Positions 1 through 8,939 of a stretch of 64,000 bases of DNA are shown piece after piece. This stretch comes from Janthinobacterium sp. CG3 (GTDB taxonomy: Bacteria > Pseudomonadota > Gammaproteobacteria > Burkholderiales > Burkholderiaceae_D), in assembly GCF_000344615.1 (NCBI RefSeq), contig NZ_KB467824.1, forward strand, positions 1,639,741-1,703,740, written 5' to 3'. The position numbers were made by a program, and so were the translations under genes. Below the pieces are notes generated by a model, which was not told the origin of the DNA, did no database searches, and saw only the letters and a list, made by a program, of their open reading frames with translations. Each line of letters starts with the position of its first letter. Positions within the stretch are counted from its first letter, which is position 1.

Positions 1-794
1 TCGGTAAAATTCTCTTGGGCGTCGGGCTTGGGTTCGCCGAACTTGTATTTAAAACGCGACTTCTTCTTTGGCTTGCCAGAGTCCTCGGGCGGCACATCTT
101 CGTCATCGCTACGGCCGCGCGCGATATCGGCCTGGCGTTGGCGATCTTCAAGACGCGCACGGGCAGCGCGGATGACGGCAAGGCGGTCCTCGCGCCTTGC
201 GATCTCCGCCGGGATATCGAGTTCCGGCTCGTTTTTTTCGGCGGCATCCGCCGCTCTGGCCCTGGCCAGCAACGCGTCGATTTGATCCTTGAGCTCACGC
301 TCGGCCTTTTGCATCCGGTCGTAGCTCATCGCTTTGTGGCGCGATGCGTTGGCCTTGATCTTGGTGCCATCGACACCGATCGTGCCAAGCTTGACCAAGC
401 CGCACTCTTTCGCCATCTTCACTACCTGTACGAACAGGTCCGACAGTTCCTTCAAGTGGATCGCGCGGAAATCGCAAATTGTTCGGTGCGCCGGATAGTT
501 GTCAGCGGCGAGCATACGCAACGCCACGTCCTCGTACAGCTTTCGGGCCAGCTTGCGTGATGAGAACACACCGGTTGCATACCCGTACACAAGTATTTTG
601 ACCATCATCGCCGGATTAAATGGCTGGTTGCGGGACCCGCCCCCTGCATACCGCGCGTGAAAGGCGGACAGGTCGAGCGAGTCGACAGTGTCGCTAACGA
701 AGTAGGCCAGGTGCCCCTCAGGGAGCCAATCTTGCAAAGCATGGGGAAGCAGCATCTGTTGATGCTGATTGTAGGGGAGGTAGCTCGTCGTCAT
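1..794 (-). mobile_element. IS1182-type transposase, N-terminal part (runs off the window)
   Basis: Reading leftward from ATG 794 the frame stays open to base 1, so at least 264 codons are present and the C-terminus lies outside the window. The product starts MTTSYLPYNQHQQMLL and continues with a DUF772-like region (GGGSRNQPFNPAMMVKILVY, then RTICDFRAIH), followed by GTIGVDGTKIKANAS, where the Asp would be the first catalytic acidic residue of a DDE transposase. After it comes a charged helical insert (about residues 155-240) ending in a Lys-rich stretch. This order is typical of IS1182-family transposases. The DNA between 795 and about 860 should hold the element's right end; without the other end I cannot define its terminal repeats. 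Whether the element is intact cannot be judged. Confidence 0.85.
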
Positions 795-888
795 TCGACA
801 AGTTTACCTCGTCCCCATTCCGATTGCATCAGTTTCTGCCGCGCAGACTCCTAGGTTACAATCTCGGTTTGGTGGTAGTGCCGATTTT

Positions 889-928
889 CGTCGGTCGGGT
901 TAGCCGGAACGGCGTGAGCCGACCGACG
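889..928. repeat. REP-like palindrome upstream of thyA
   Basis: Perfect 10-bp arms CGTCGGTCGG (889-898) and CCGACCGACG (919-928) flank a 20-base centre. The sequence matches, in reverse complement with few changes, the last 27 bases of the window, so it is a dispersed repeat and not a thyA-specific operator. It lies in the 5' leader region of thyA. Confidence 0.7.
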
Positions 929-955
929 ACGCGCTGACAGTCCGTTGGAGAATAC

Positions 956-1930
956 ATGCAGCAATACAAAGAATTGATCAAGACGGTGCTCGACACCGGC
1001 AGTTGGCAACACAACCGCACCGGCATCCGCACCCTCAGCGTGCCGGGCGCGATGATGCGCTTCGACCTGAAAAACGACGGCTTCCCCGCCGTGACGACCA
1101 AGAAACTGGCGTTCAAGTCCGTCATCGGCGAACTGGTGGCGTTTTTGCGCGGCTCGCGCAACGCCGCCGAGTTCCGCGCGCTGGGCTGCAAGGTATGGGA
1201 CCAGAACGCCAACGAAAACGCGCAATGGCTGGCCAACCCCTACCGCGAGGGCGAGGACGACCTCGGCCCGGTGTACGGCGTGCAATGGCGCGGCTGGCCG
1301 GCCTACAAGCTGATCGACGCCGCCAAGCCGCTGCAAATCGCCGACGCCGAAAGCAAGGGTTTCCGCGTGGTGGCCCCGGTGCAAGAGGCGGGCGTGACCA
1401 AGGTACTGTTGTACAAGGCGGTCGACCAGTTGCGCGAATGCCTGGACACCATCGTTAACGACCCGGGCAGCCGGCGCATCCTGTTCCACGGTTGGAATCC
1501 GGCCGACCTGGACGCGGTCGCCCTGCCGGCCTGCCATTTGCTGTACCAGTTCATTCCCAACGCCAGCACGCGCGAAATCTCGCTATGCCTGTACGTGCGC
1601 AGCAACGACATCGGCCTTGGCACGCCGTTCAACCTGGCCGAGGGCGCCGCGTTGCTGCACTTGGTGGCGCGGCTGACCGGCTACACGCCGCGCTGGTTCA
1701 CCTACTTCATCGGCGACGCCCACATCTACGAAAACCACATCGACATGGTGCAGGAGCAAATGACGCGCACGCCCTACCCGGCGCCGCGCTTCGTCATCTC
1801 CGACCGGGTGCCGGACTACGCCAAGACCGGCAAGTACGAGCCGGAGTGGCTGGAAAAGATCGAGCCGGGCGACTTTACGCTGGAAGGCTACCAGCACCAC
1901 GCGCCGATCACGGCGCCGATGGCGGTGTAG
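956..1930 (+). CDS. thyA: thymidylate synthase
   Basis: ThyA methylates dUMP to dTMP using 5,10-methylenetetrahydrofolate in the cytoplasm, giving dihydrofolate for FolA to recycle. The 324-aa product has the N-terminal arginine loop ([19 protein letters not shown]), the catalytic motif [10 protein letters not shown] with Cys193, and the nucleotide-binding region [17 protein letters not shown] followed by [13 protein letters not shown]. It is about 60 residues longer than E. coli ThyA (264 aa); the extra length is mostly a middle insertion (roughly residues 90-165), which is known in many proteobacterial ThyA proteins. A GGAG at 945-948 supports the start. In many relatives folA is close by; here folA is 3.9 kb downstream with three unrelated genes between them. 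Confidence 0.96.
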   Translation: MQQYKELIKTVLDTGSWQHNRTGIRTLSVPGAMMRFDLKNDGFPAVTTKKLAFKSVIGELVAFLRGSRNAAEFRALGCKVWDQNANENAQWLANPYREGEDDLGPVYGVQWRGWPAYKLIDAAKPLQIADAESKGFRVVAPVQEAGVTKVLLYKAVDQLRECLDTIVNDPGSRRILFHGWNPADLDAVALPACHLLYQFIPNASTREISLCLYVRSNDIGLGTPFNLAEGAALLHLVARLTGYTPRWFTYFIGDAHIYENHIDMVQEQMTRTPYPAPRFVISDRVPDYAKTGKYEPEWLEKIEPGDFTLEGYQHHAPITAPMAV

Positions 1931-2116
1931 CCGCGGCGGCGCGGGCGGCAAGGGGCGCGCACACTGCGCGCGGAGTGGCCGCCCATCCAGGCGAGTCTAT
2001 TGACCTTCGATAGACCCAAGTCCGGCGCGTCCTCCGTCTCAATTTATTCATTGTGCTCGCCACCCCGCAATTCTCGCCAGGCCCGCCGCGCCAAACACGC
2101 CGCGGGCCTTGCCCGT

Positions 2117-3193
2117 TTATGGCAGCGCTGGCGTGTTCTCGCCGAAATACTCGTGGGAGTCGGCGTTGTCGGTAGCCTTGGCGGGGTCGCTGATGGCCAG
2201 ACTGGCCGCGGCCGATTGGCCGTAGGCCCAATCGTCGGTGGCGGCGACGACGTTGAAATGGCTCATTTCATGCACCAGCGTGCCACCCTTGGAATCGGTG
2301 CCGCTCATCGGCGCGCCCCAGAACGCGTTGCAGACGTAGATTTTGTACGGCTGGGTCGGGTACACATAGGCGAAGTAGGATTCCTTGCAGCCGCAATCGA
2401 CCGTCACCGCCTTGTTGTTGAGCGCGTCCTTGATAGCCGCAAAGTGCGATTTCACGGTTGTGTAGCGCGTCGAATTGTTCACGCCGAACCACTTGGTGTA
2501 GCGCGTGCCCGTGTTGCCGGCCGCCATGTAGGCGTCGCCGGCGCTGGCCATGGTTTTGGCGGCGGCGATGGCCGAGCTGACGGTGGTCTGCTGCGACGTG
2601 GTGCACTGGCTGAACGACAGGCTGCCGGCCAGCTCGTAGCTTGGGGCCGCCTTCTGCGTCGAGGTGCCGCGCGGCAGGTTGCCTTCGACCCACACCGCCA
2701 GCGGCTCCGATTGCAGCGTGTCGGCCTGCTTGTCGTCGCCGGCGCGTTCGCGCGCCTCGCCCTTGCTGAACAGACTGTACGACTTGGTCGCGAAGCGGAT
2801 CGAATAGTTGCCGGTGACGCTCATGTTGTACAGAGAGGACAATTCAACCGTCGCCGTGTGGGACTTGCCTGGCTGGAGCACGAAGTAGTCGGCCGAGGTC
2901 GGCGCCGCACGTTTCACGTGCTTGCCCTCGTAGGGCACCTGGACGCCGTCGCGGGTCACGTCGAACAGCGATTCCTCGATGGCGGCAAACGGCGTGTGCC
3001 ACTTCAGCACGTACTGCGGCGCCGCCGAGGTGTTGGTCATTGTCACCCGCACCACCACGTCGTCGGTATTGCCCAGCGATTGCTTGTCCATGCTGATGCT
3101 TGCCACCACGCCGTTCGAGGCTGCGCTGGCACTAAAGCAAACCGCCGCCGCAACGACCGAACCACCAAACTTGACCACATGATTCCAATTCAT
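2117..3193 (-). CDS. secreted M35-type (peptidyl-Lys) zinc metalloendopeptidase
   Basis: A 358-aa secreted protease precursor. The start at 3193 is chosen because AGGGAGA lies 6 bases upstream and a signal peptide follows (MNWNHVV…ASA/ASN); the longer reading frame to 3283 lacks both. Residues about 25-150 form an Ig-like N-terminal pro-domain, and the C-terminal half is the catalytic domain. It carries the aspzincin signature: HEMSH (His308, Glu309, His312) followed by ATDDWAYG, matching GTxDxxYG with Asp321 as the third zinc ligand and Tyr324. Several cysteines (QCTTSQQ, DCGCKES, VCNAF) suggest disulfides. Family members (Grifola and Aeromonas peptidyl-Lys endopeptidases) cleave before lysine; the Lys preference here is inferred. 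The next gene, divergent, encodes a homologue of its pro-domain. Confidence 0.88.
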   Translation of the reverse strand: MNWNHVVKFGGSVVAAAVCFSASAASNGVVASISMDKQSLGNTDDVVVRVTMTNTSAAPQYVLKWHTPFAAIEESLFDVTRDGVQVPYEGKHVKRAAPTSADYFVLQPGKSHTATVELSSLYNMSVTGNYSIRFATKSYSLFSKGEARERAGDDKQADTLQSEPLAVWVEGNLPRGTSTQKAAPSYELAGSLSFSQCTTSQQTTVSSAIAAAKTMASAGDAYMAAGNTGTRYTKWFGVNNSTRYTTVKSHFAAIKDALNNKAVTVDCGCKESYFAYVYPTQPYKIYVCNAFWGAPMSGTDSKGGTLVHEMSHFNVVAATDDWAYGQSAAASLAISDPAKATDNADSHEYFGENTPALP

Positions 3194-3532
3194 CCGTGTC
3201 TCCCTGAAGTGTGTGATTTCTAAAAATGAACCAGCCCGTCGGCAACTTGCATTAGGCCGGCTCATGCATACATCCTCACACATTAATTAACTTAAAGTAA
3301 ACATAGATTAAATTGAAAAGTGGCACTTTTTTCGAATTCTCAACGCTTTTATCGCTTGCGGACAACGCCGTGGCGACATGACTGAAGATAATATAAAGAT
3401 ATGGACAAAATGCGCGGCAATGTCCATATTTAGACTTTTCCAGCGGGGCTTCTTGCGGCGTCATCCTGGCGCGGCGGCGGCGTTTCGTGTGGCACAATGC
3501 AGCGTATGCCCCAATCGCGACAGGAGGATGAC
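3194..3532. other. A+T-rich divergent intergenic region
   Basis: About 340 bases without a gene between the divergent M35 protease and its pro-domain homologue. It is clearly more A+T-rich than the surrounding DNA between about 3280 and 3440 and probably holds promoters for both directions. The only firm structure is the inverted repeat at 3399-3429. I could not assign -35/-10 pairs with confidence. Confidence 0.5.
3399..3429. promoter_or_regulatory. 9-bp inverted repeat, candidate operator
   Basis: Perfect arms ATATGGACA (3399-3407) and TGTCCATAT (3421-3429) are separated by 13 bases. The repeat lies between the divergent protease and pro-domain-like genes, 206 bases from the first and 104 from the second. 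The symmetry and spacing suit a dimeric regulator. No regulator is encoded next to it. Confidence 0.5.
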
Positions 3533-4042
3533 TTGAACCAATTGATAATCGCAACGCTGGTCGGCGCGGTGTGCTTGCTGCTCGCCCCGATGGCCGCGCT
3601 AGCACGAGGAAACGGCATGACTGGATTTACCGAAACGCTGACGGTAACGTCGAGCCAAGGACGGGTACTGGTGAACGTCCTGCTCGACAATCGCAGCGGA
3701 CAGACGGTGTATGTGCCGCGCGCCATCGCAAGCGAAAAGCAATTGCTCGGGCGCTTGTTGGAGATCCGCGACACCGTCACCGGCGAGCCGGCCGACTACC
3801 AGGGCAGGATGGTCAAACGCGGCGCGCTGACGGCAGACGACTATTTGACGCTGAAGCCGAAGGCGACGCGCCGCAATACCATCGACATCACCGACAGCTA
3901 CGCCTTCAAACAGGGGACGCATACCTACCAGCTGAGGTATGACGGGTATTATCTGAAAGACTTGAAGGAGCTAGCCCAGGGCGTGGCGGCGCAGACGCCG
4001 GTTGCGGTTCCCCCGGCGACCTTCACGCACAGCGGCGAATAA
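3533..4042 (+). CDS. secreted homologue of the M35 protease pro-domain
   Basis: A 169-aa exported protein of unknown role. I choose the TTG at 3533 because GGAGG (3523-3527) lies 5 bases upstream and the product then begins directly with a signal peptide (MNQLIIATLVGAVCLLLAPM…ALA); an ATG at 3497 would add 12 residues before it. The mature part aligns with the N-terminal domain of the neighbouring M35 protease. Shared positions include YQGRMVKRGALTADDYLTLKP here against YEGKHVKRAAPTSADYFVLQP there, and GTHTYQLRYDGYY against GNYSIRFATKSY. No HExxH or other catalytic motif is present. It could be a stand-alone pro-domain acting as an inhibitor or folding helper of the divergent protease; that role is inference. 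Confidence 0.75.
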   Translation: MNQLIIATLVGAVCLLLAPMAALARGNGMTGFTETLTVTSSQGRVLVNVLLDNRSGQTVYVPRAIASEKQLLGRLLEIRDTVTGEPADYQGRMVKRGALTADDYLTLKPKATRRNTIDITDSYAFKQGTHTYQLRYDGYYLKDLKELAQGVAAQTPVAVPPATFTHSGE

Positions 4043-4080
4043 AAAAGCGGGGTCGCCGCCCAGCCAGACGGCCACCCCGC
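4041..4080 (-). terminator. rho-independent terminator, leftward
   Basis: Read leftward, GCGGGGT…GGCCG pairs with CGGCG…ACCCCGC (arms 4074-4080/4047-4053 plus an inner GGC/GCC stem) and is followed by six T (4046-4041). It would end transcripts of the TerF-like gene whose stop is at 4215. On the + strand there is no T-run, so it is not a good terminator for the rightward gene whose stop codon it overlaps. Confidence 0.65.
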
Positions 4081-4214
4081 ACCTGCTCTTGTTGCCGCAA
4101 CATCCTATACAACGGCGCATCAAGACATCGTCCCAGGTTCATGACCCGGAGTAAACGGCGATTTCATTAAAAAGACACATCTTTTCCGAATTAACAACGG
4201 TTTCATTGCCCACG

Positions 4215-5558
4215 TTATTGGGGGAGCAGGCCGTTGCGGCGCGCCAGCGCCAGCCAGCCCGGGTATTCGGTCATCAGCAGGTCGTAGAGTTCGGCGTCGC
4301 TGTGTTCGTCCGGCGAGCTGACGGAGAAGTAGTCGGCGTTGTCGATCAGGCGACCGCTGAGGTCGTCGAGCTTTTCGAGGAAGGGGAAGTCGCTGGCGCT
4401 GAAGGCCGAGAGTTTTTTGCTCTTCGATTTGCGCCCTTTGCCGATTCCCATGAATTGCCAGAATATCGCCTCGTTACTCCCCCAACGCAGTTGCTTTTCG
4501 GTCAGCGGCTGGTCGCTGGTGCCGCCGTCGGTCAGGAACATGACGTAGACCGGCAACGCCGCGGCCACCGGCTTGCTGCGCTCGCCCCCGGCCGCGTCCG
4601 GGAAGTAATGGGCGCGGATCGCTTGCATCGCGCGGCCGTAGCGGGTGTCGCCTTCCAGCGGATGGTGCTCGATGGCGTGTTTGACGTAGCTGGTGCAGTT
4701 GCTCAAGCTCATAGGCGCGGGCCGGTGCACGTCGCGGCCAAACAGGAAGACGTCGATGTCGCCGTCGTCGTCGAATTGGCAGCCCAGCGCCAGGATGCGT
4801 TCGGCGAACCGTTGCACCAGCCCGTCGCGGTACAGTTTGCCCATCGAGCCGGAGATGTCCAGGCACAGGCAGACTTTGGCGCGGTGCTGGCCCAGGCCGG
4901 CTTTTTGCAGCGACACCCCGGCCTGTTTAACCAGGTTGACCAGTTGCGGCGCCTCGCGTTCGACCCGCTTCTCCAACGAAATCCGGGCGGCCGGGGCCGC
5001 GGCCGCAGCGGCAACCGGGACGGCCGCGGCGGCGCTCGGCTCGGCCACGGCGCCGCCAAAGTGCCGCACCAGGGCGTCCATGCCGCCGTTGAAGCCCTGG
5101 CCGACGGCCATGAAGCGCCATTGTCCGTCTTTACGGTACAGCTCGCCCAGCATGACCGCCCGCTCCTGCGCGAAGTCGGCGCCACGGAAGGCGAAGCGGG
5201 CCGTTTCGCGGCGCCCGTCGAGCAGGCGCAGGTAGCCGGTGTCGAGGTGCGCCATGCTGCCTTCGCCGTCGATGGTGGCGGCGACGACGATGCGTTCGAC
5301 GCCCGCCGGCAGCCGCGCCAGCTGGAACCCGAAGCCGGCGTCGTCGCCCGGCAGCGTTTCCAGCTGCACCCCGCCGCACGGCGTGAGCGGCTGGTTGAAG
5401 AAGGTCATGTAGCGCTCGTCGGACAACTTACCGGCGGCGTCCAGCCCGAAGCAGGCGAAGTCGAGCGCGAGTCCGTGTCCGGCAAGGCCGAGGTGCAATG
5501 CGCCGCTGGGTGCCGCCTCGGCGATGCTCAGGCGCTGGCCTTTTGACAGGGTTTGCAT
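4215..5558 (-). CDS. TerD-domain plus vWA-domain protein (TerF-like)
   Basis: A 447-aa cytoplasmic protein. Residues 1-175 resemble the TerD fold of tellurite/stress-response proteins (FNQPLTPCGGVQLE, GAGFGFQL-type region, LGELYRKDGQWRF, ending GQGFNGGMDALVRHFGG). An Ala/Pro-rich linker (about 175-200) leads to a von Willebrand A domain with a MIDAS motif DISGSM at about residue 233 and a second segment FLTDGGTSDQP. This order is that of TerF. Ter proteins are linked to tellurite, phage and stress resistance, with metal binding by TerD; the specific role of a lone TerF-like protein is not known. No terZABCDE genes are near. CCGGAG before the ATG at 5558 supports the start. It interrupts the usual thyA-folA neighbourhood. 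Confidence 0.82.
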   Translation of the reverse strand: MQTLSKGQRLSIAEAAPSGALHLGLAGHGLALDFACFGLDAAGKLSDERYMTFFNQPLTPCGGVQLETLPGDDAGFGFQLARLPAGVERIVVAATIDGEGSMAHLDTGYLRLLDGRRETARFAFRGADFAQERAVMLGELYRKDGQWRFMAVGQGFNGGMDALVRHFGGAVAEPSAAAAVPVAAAAAAPAARISLEKRVEREAPQLVNLVKQAGVSLQKAGLGQHRAKVCLCLDISGSMGKLYRDGLVQRFAERILALGCQFDDDGDIDVFLFGRDVHRPAPMSLSNCTSYVKHAIEHHPLEGDTRYGRAMQAIRAHYFPDAAGGERSKPVAAALPVYVMFLTDGGTSDQPLTEKQLRWGSNEAIFWQFMGIGKGRKSKSKKLSAFSASDFPFLEKLDDLSGRLIDNADYFSVSSPDEHSDAELYDLLMTEYPGWLALARRNGLLPQ

Positions 5559-5822
5559 GTTGGCTCCGGTGGTTTGTCTGGGTTAATTGTATCCATGGGC
5601 GCGCCATCGCTACGGCACGCTGCCGCGTATGGTACATCGGCGCGGCGGTATCCGCTTTACCGCATAGCAAGCGCATTGATGCGGATCGAAAACTCCGCTG
5701 CGCGCCGTCCGGGAGGATTAACATGGCATGCGCATCAAAATGACCGATAATACCGCTCGCAGACCAGCCGGCCATCGTGCCCCCCGCACGCGGCTCTCCG
5801 TTTCACTCTATATATAATCGAT

Positions 5823-6323
5823 ATGACACAGATCACTATCATTGTTGCCACCGACACCCAGGGCGGCATTGGCATCAACAACGGCATGCCCTGGCGTTTG
5901 CCGGAGGATATGGCGCATTTCAAGGCGCTGACGACGGGCCATCCCGTCATCATGGGCCGCAAGACTTTCGATTCGATCGGCAAAGCGCTGCCGAACCGGC
6001 GCAATATCGTGATCACGCGCAACGCGCAGTGGCGCCAGGACGGCGTCGAGGCGGTCGCGTCGTTGCCCGAGGCGCTCGCGCTCGTCGGCCAGGCGCCCGC
6101 CTTCGTCATTGGCGGCGCGCAGATCTACGCGCAGGCGCTGGAATTCGCCGACACCTTGGTCATCACGGAAATTGGCCAACGTTTCGACTGCGACGCGTTT
6201 TTTCCGCAGCCCGACGCCGCGCTGTGGCAGGAAACCGCGCGCGCCCAGCACCATTCCGAGAAGGCGGGATTGGATTACGCTTTCGTCACGCTGCGCCGGG
6301 TTGGAAATTATCTCGCCGCTTAG
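5823..6323 (+). CDS. folA: dihydrofolate reductase
   Basis: Reduces dihydrofolate to tetrahydrofolate with NADPH, the partner step of thymidylate synthase. The 166-aa product has standard DHFR length and motifs: ITIIVATDTQGGIGINNGMPW at the N-terminus, WRLPEDMAHFK carrying the active-site acidic residue, the NADPH-binding GRKTFDSIG, ITRN and FVIGGAQIYAQAL, and the C-terminal strand TEIGQRFDCDAFFP. There is no clear Shine-Dalgarno sequence before the ATG; a TATAAT (5813-5818) lies only 4 bases upstream of it, which is odd for a promoter. The start is nevertheless firm because the first beta strand begins at once. Confidence 0.95.
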   Translation: MTQITIIVATDTQGGIGINNGMPWRLPEDMAHFKALTTGHPVIMGRKTFDSIGKALPNRRNIVITRNAQWRQDGVEAVASLPEALALVGQAPAFVIGGAQIYAQALEFADTLVITEIGQRFDCDAFFPQPDAALWQETARAQHHSEKAGLDYAFVTLRRVGNYLAA

Positions 6324-6470
6324 CGGCGTTTTACCCGTAGTTGCTAATTTTTTCACCGGATTGCCGTCATTTCTGCGAGAATCCGGTTTTTATTTTTTCG
6401 GCGCATTTTTGCGGCGAGCCGCCAGTCCCGGCCGATGCCATTGGACTGGCTTTTCCCTTTGGAGACTTCC

Positions 6471-8723
6471 ATGAAATTTCGTTTCCCTATCGTCATCATC
6501 GACGAGGATTTCCGTTCAGAAAACACGTCCGGCCTGGGCATTCGCGCCCTCGCCGCCGCGATGGAAAAAGAAGGCATGGAAGTGCTCGGCGTGACCAGCT
6601 ACGGCGACCTGTCGCAGTTCGCCCAGCAGCAGTCGCGCGCCTCGGCGTTCGTGCTGTCGATTGACGACGAGGAGTTCGGCGCCGGTTCCATCGAGGAAAC
6701 CGACCACGCGCTCAAGTCGCTGCGCGCCTTCGTCGAGGAAATCCGCTACAAGAACGCCGACATTCCGATCTACCTGTACGGCGAAACCCGCACCTCGCGG
6801 CATATCCCCAACGATATCTTGCGCGAGCTGCACGGTTTCATCCACATGTTCGAGGACACCCCGGAATTCGTCGCCCGCCACATCATCCGCGAAGCGAAGT
6901 CCTACCTGGACGGCTTGTCGCCGCCGTTCTTCCGCGCGCTGGTGCACTATGCCAACGACGGCTCCTACTCGTGGCACTGCCCCGGCCATTCCGGCGGCGT
7001 GGCCTTCCTGAAGTCGCCGATCGGCCAGATGTTCCACCAGTTCTTCGGTGAAAACATGCTGCGCGCCGACGTCTGCAATGCCGTCGAGGAACTCGGCCAG
7101 TTGCTCGACCACACCGGCCCGGTGGCCGCGTCCGAGCGCAACGCCGCGCGCATCTTCAACGCCGACCATTGCTATTTCGTCACCAACGGCACCTCGACCT
7201 CGAACAAGATGGTCTGGCACTCGACGGTGGCGCCGGGCGACATCGTCGTCGTCGACCGCAACTGCCACAAGTCGATTTTGCACTCGATCATCATGTGCGG
7301 GGCGATTCCGGTGTTCCTGATGCCGACCCGCAACCACCTGGGCATCATCGGCCCGATCCCGCTGGAAGAGTTCACGCCGGAAAGCATCGCCCGCAAGATC
7401 GAGGCGAACCCGTTCGCCCGCGAAGCGGCCAACAAAAAACCGCGCATCCTGACCATCACCCAGTCGACCTACGACGGCGTGATCTACAACGTCGAGACCT
7501 TGCGCGAAATGTTGGACGGCAAAATCGACACGCTGCACTTCGACGAGGCGTGGCTGCCGCACGCGACCTTCCACGACTTCTACAAGGACATGCACGCGAT
7601 CGGCAAGGACCGCCCGCGCGCCAAGGAATCGATGATCTTCTCGACCCAGTCGACGCATAAGTTGCTCGCCGGCCTGTCGCAGGCCTCGCAAATCCTGGTG
7701 CGCGAATCGGAGTCGGTCAAGCTCGACCAGGACGCCTTCAATGAAGCCTACCTGATGCACACCTCGACCTCGCCGCAATACTCGATCATTGCCTCGTGCG
7801 ACGTCGCCGCGGCGATGATGGAGGCGCCGGGCGGCACCGCGCTGGTCGAGGAATCGATCATCGAGGCGCTCGACTTCCGCCGCGCGATGAAGAAAATCGA
7901 CCAGGAGTGGGGCAAGGACTGGTGGTTCCAGGTCTGGGGTCCGGACACCTTCGCCGAGGAAGGCATCGGCGAGCGCGACGACTGGATGATCCGCGCCGAG
8001 GACGACTGGCACGGCTTTGGCAACCTGGCCAAGGGTTTCAACATGCTCGACCCGATCAAGGCGACCATCGTCAACCCGGGCCTGTCGCTGGACGGCAAGT
8101 TCGGCGACACCGGCATTCCGGCCTCGATCGTCACCAAGTACCTGGCCGAGCACGGCGTCATCATCGAGAAGTGCGGCCTGTACTCGTTCTTCATCATGTT
8201 TACGATCGGTATCACCAAGGGCCGCTGGAACACCCTGCTGACCGCGCTGCAACAGTTCAAGGACGACTACGACAAGAACCAGCCGATGTGGCGCATCCTG
8301 CCGGAGTTCGCGGCGGCCAACCCGCGCTACGAAAAAATGGGCCTGCGCGACCTGTGCCAGCAGATCCACGATTTCTACAAGGCCTACGACGTCGCCCGCC
8401 TGACCACGGAAATGTACCTGTCGGACATGATCCCGGCGATGAAGCCGTCGGACGCGTTCGCCAAAATGGCGCACCGCGAAATCGACCGCGTGCCAATCGA
8501 CGAACTGGAAGGGCGCATCACCTCGATCCTGCTGACGCCGTATCCGCCGGGCATTCCGCTGTTGATCCCGGGCGAGCGCTTCAACAAGACCATCGTCGAC
8601 TACCTGCGCTTTGCGCGCGACTTCAACGAGCGCTTCCCCGGCTTCGAGACCGACGTGCACGGCCTGGTCAAACGCGAAGTGGACGGCAAGCGCGGCTACT
8701 TTGTCGACTGCGTGCGCCTGTAA
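6471..8723 (+). CDS. PLP-dependent Arg/Lys/Orn decarboxylase (fold type I)
   Basis: A 750-aa inducible-type amino-acid decarboxylase that releases CO2 and forms agmatine, cadaverine or putrescine; these enzymes serve acid resistance or polyamine supply. I start at 6471 because GGAG (6461-6464) precedes it well; an upstream ATG at 6435 has none. Domain order: N-terminal wing/flavodoxin-like domain (1-130), PLP domain with SYSWHCPGHSGG, FVTNGTSTSNKMV, DRNCHKS and HFDEAWLPHATF, then STQSTHKLLAGLSQ with the PLP-binding Lys at about residue 397, and a C-terminal domain with TPYPPGIPLLIPGE. The substrate (Arg, Lys or Orn) cannot be fixed from sequence alone. It stands alone, with no antiporter gene beside it. 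Confidence 0.9.
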   Translation: MKFRFPIVIIDEDFRSENTSGLGIRALAAAMEKEGMEVLGVTSYGDLSQFAQQQSRASAFVLSIDDEEFGAGSIEETDHALKSLRAFVEEIRYKNADIPIYLYGETRTSRHIPNDILRELHGFIHMFEDTPEFVARHIIREAKSYLDGLSPPFFRALVHYANDGSYSWHCPGHSGGVAFLKSPIGQMFHQFFGENMLRADVCNAVEELGQLLDHTGPVAASERNAARIFNADHCYFVTNGTSTSNKMVWHSTVAPGDIVVVDRNCHKSILHSIIMCGAIPVFLMPTRNHLGIIGPIPLEEFTPESIARKIEANPFAREAANKKPRILTITQSTYDGVIYNVETLREMLDGKIDTLHFDEAWLPHATFHDFYKDMHAIGKDRPRAKESMIFSTQSTHKLLAGLSQASQILVRESESVKLDQDAFNEAYLMHTSTSPQYSIIASCDVAAAMMEAPGGTALVEESIIEALDFRRAMKKIDQEWGKDWWFQVWGPDTFAEEGIGERDDWMIRAEDDWHGFGNLAKGFNMLDPIKATIVNPGLSLDGKFGDTGIPASIVTKYLAEHGVIIEKCGLYSFFIMFTIGITKGRWNTLLTALQQFKDDYDKNQPMWRILPEFAAANPRYEKMGLRDLCQQIHDFYKAYDVARLTTEMYLSDMIPAMKPSDAFAKMAHREIDRVPIDELEGRITSILLTPYPPGIPLLIPGERFNKTIVDYLRFARDFNERFPGFETDVHGLVKREVDGKRGYFVDCVRL

Positions 8724-8939
8724 CTTCGCCGGCCGGTAACGCTCACGCTCAAGCTCGAGCCAAGGCACAGGTCCGGGCCCGGGGCGACGCCCTTGGTGCG
8801 AGCGACGGCGCCGGCTCGTTCGCCCCCCTAGCCCCCTCGCTGCGCGCGATTGGCGCATATCAAACGCGCGCGCCCGGCCCGCCTCTATAGTCCCTCACCA
8901 CCGCAGCAGTATTAATCAGTATCAGAAGACTCGCTCAGC

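Noticed and set aside
5813-5818. Perfect TATAAT four bases before the folA start codon
   Set aside because: As a -10 it would put the transcript start inside the coding region, and the first strand of DHFR needs this ATG. Probably chance or used for something else.
6516-8858. 780-codon open frame opposite the decarboxylase gene
   Set aside because: Arg/Val/Asp-rich shadow of a strongly conserved PLP decarboxylase; no domain and no start signal.
8724-8939. Second sigma-54 promoter upstream of the activator gene
   Set aside because: AGGCACAGGTCCGGGC resembles the -24 half only; there is no TTGC at the correct spacing.
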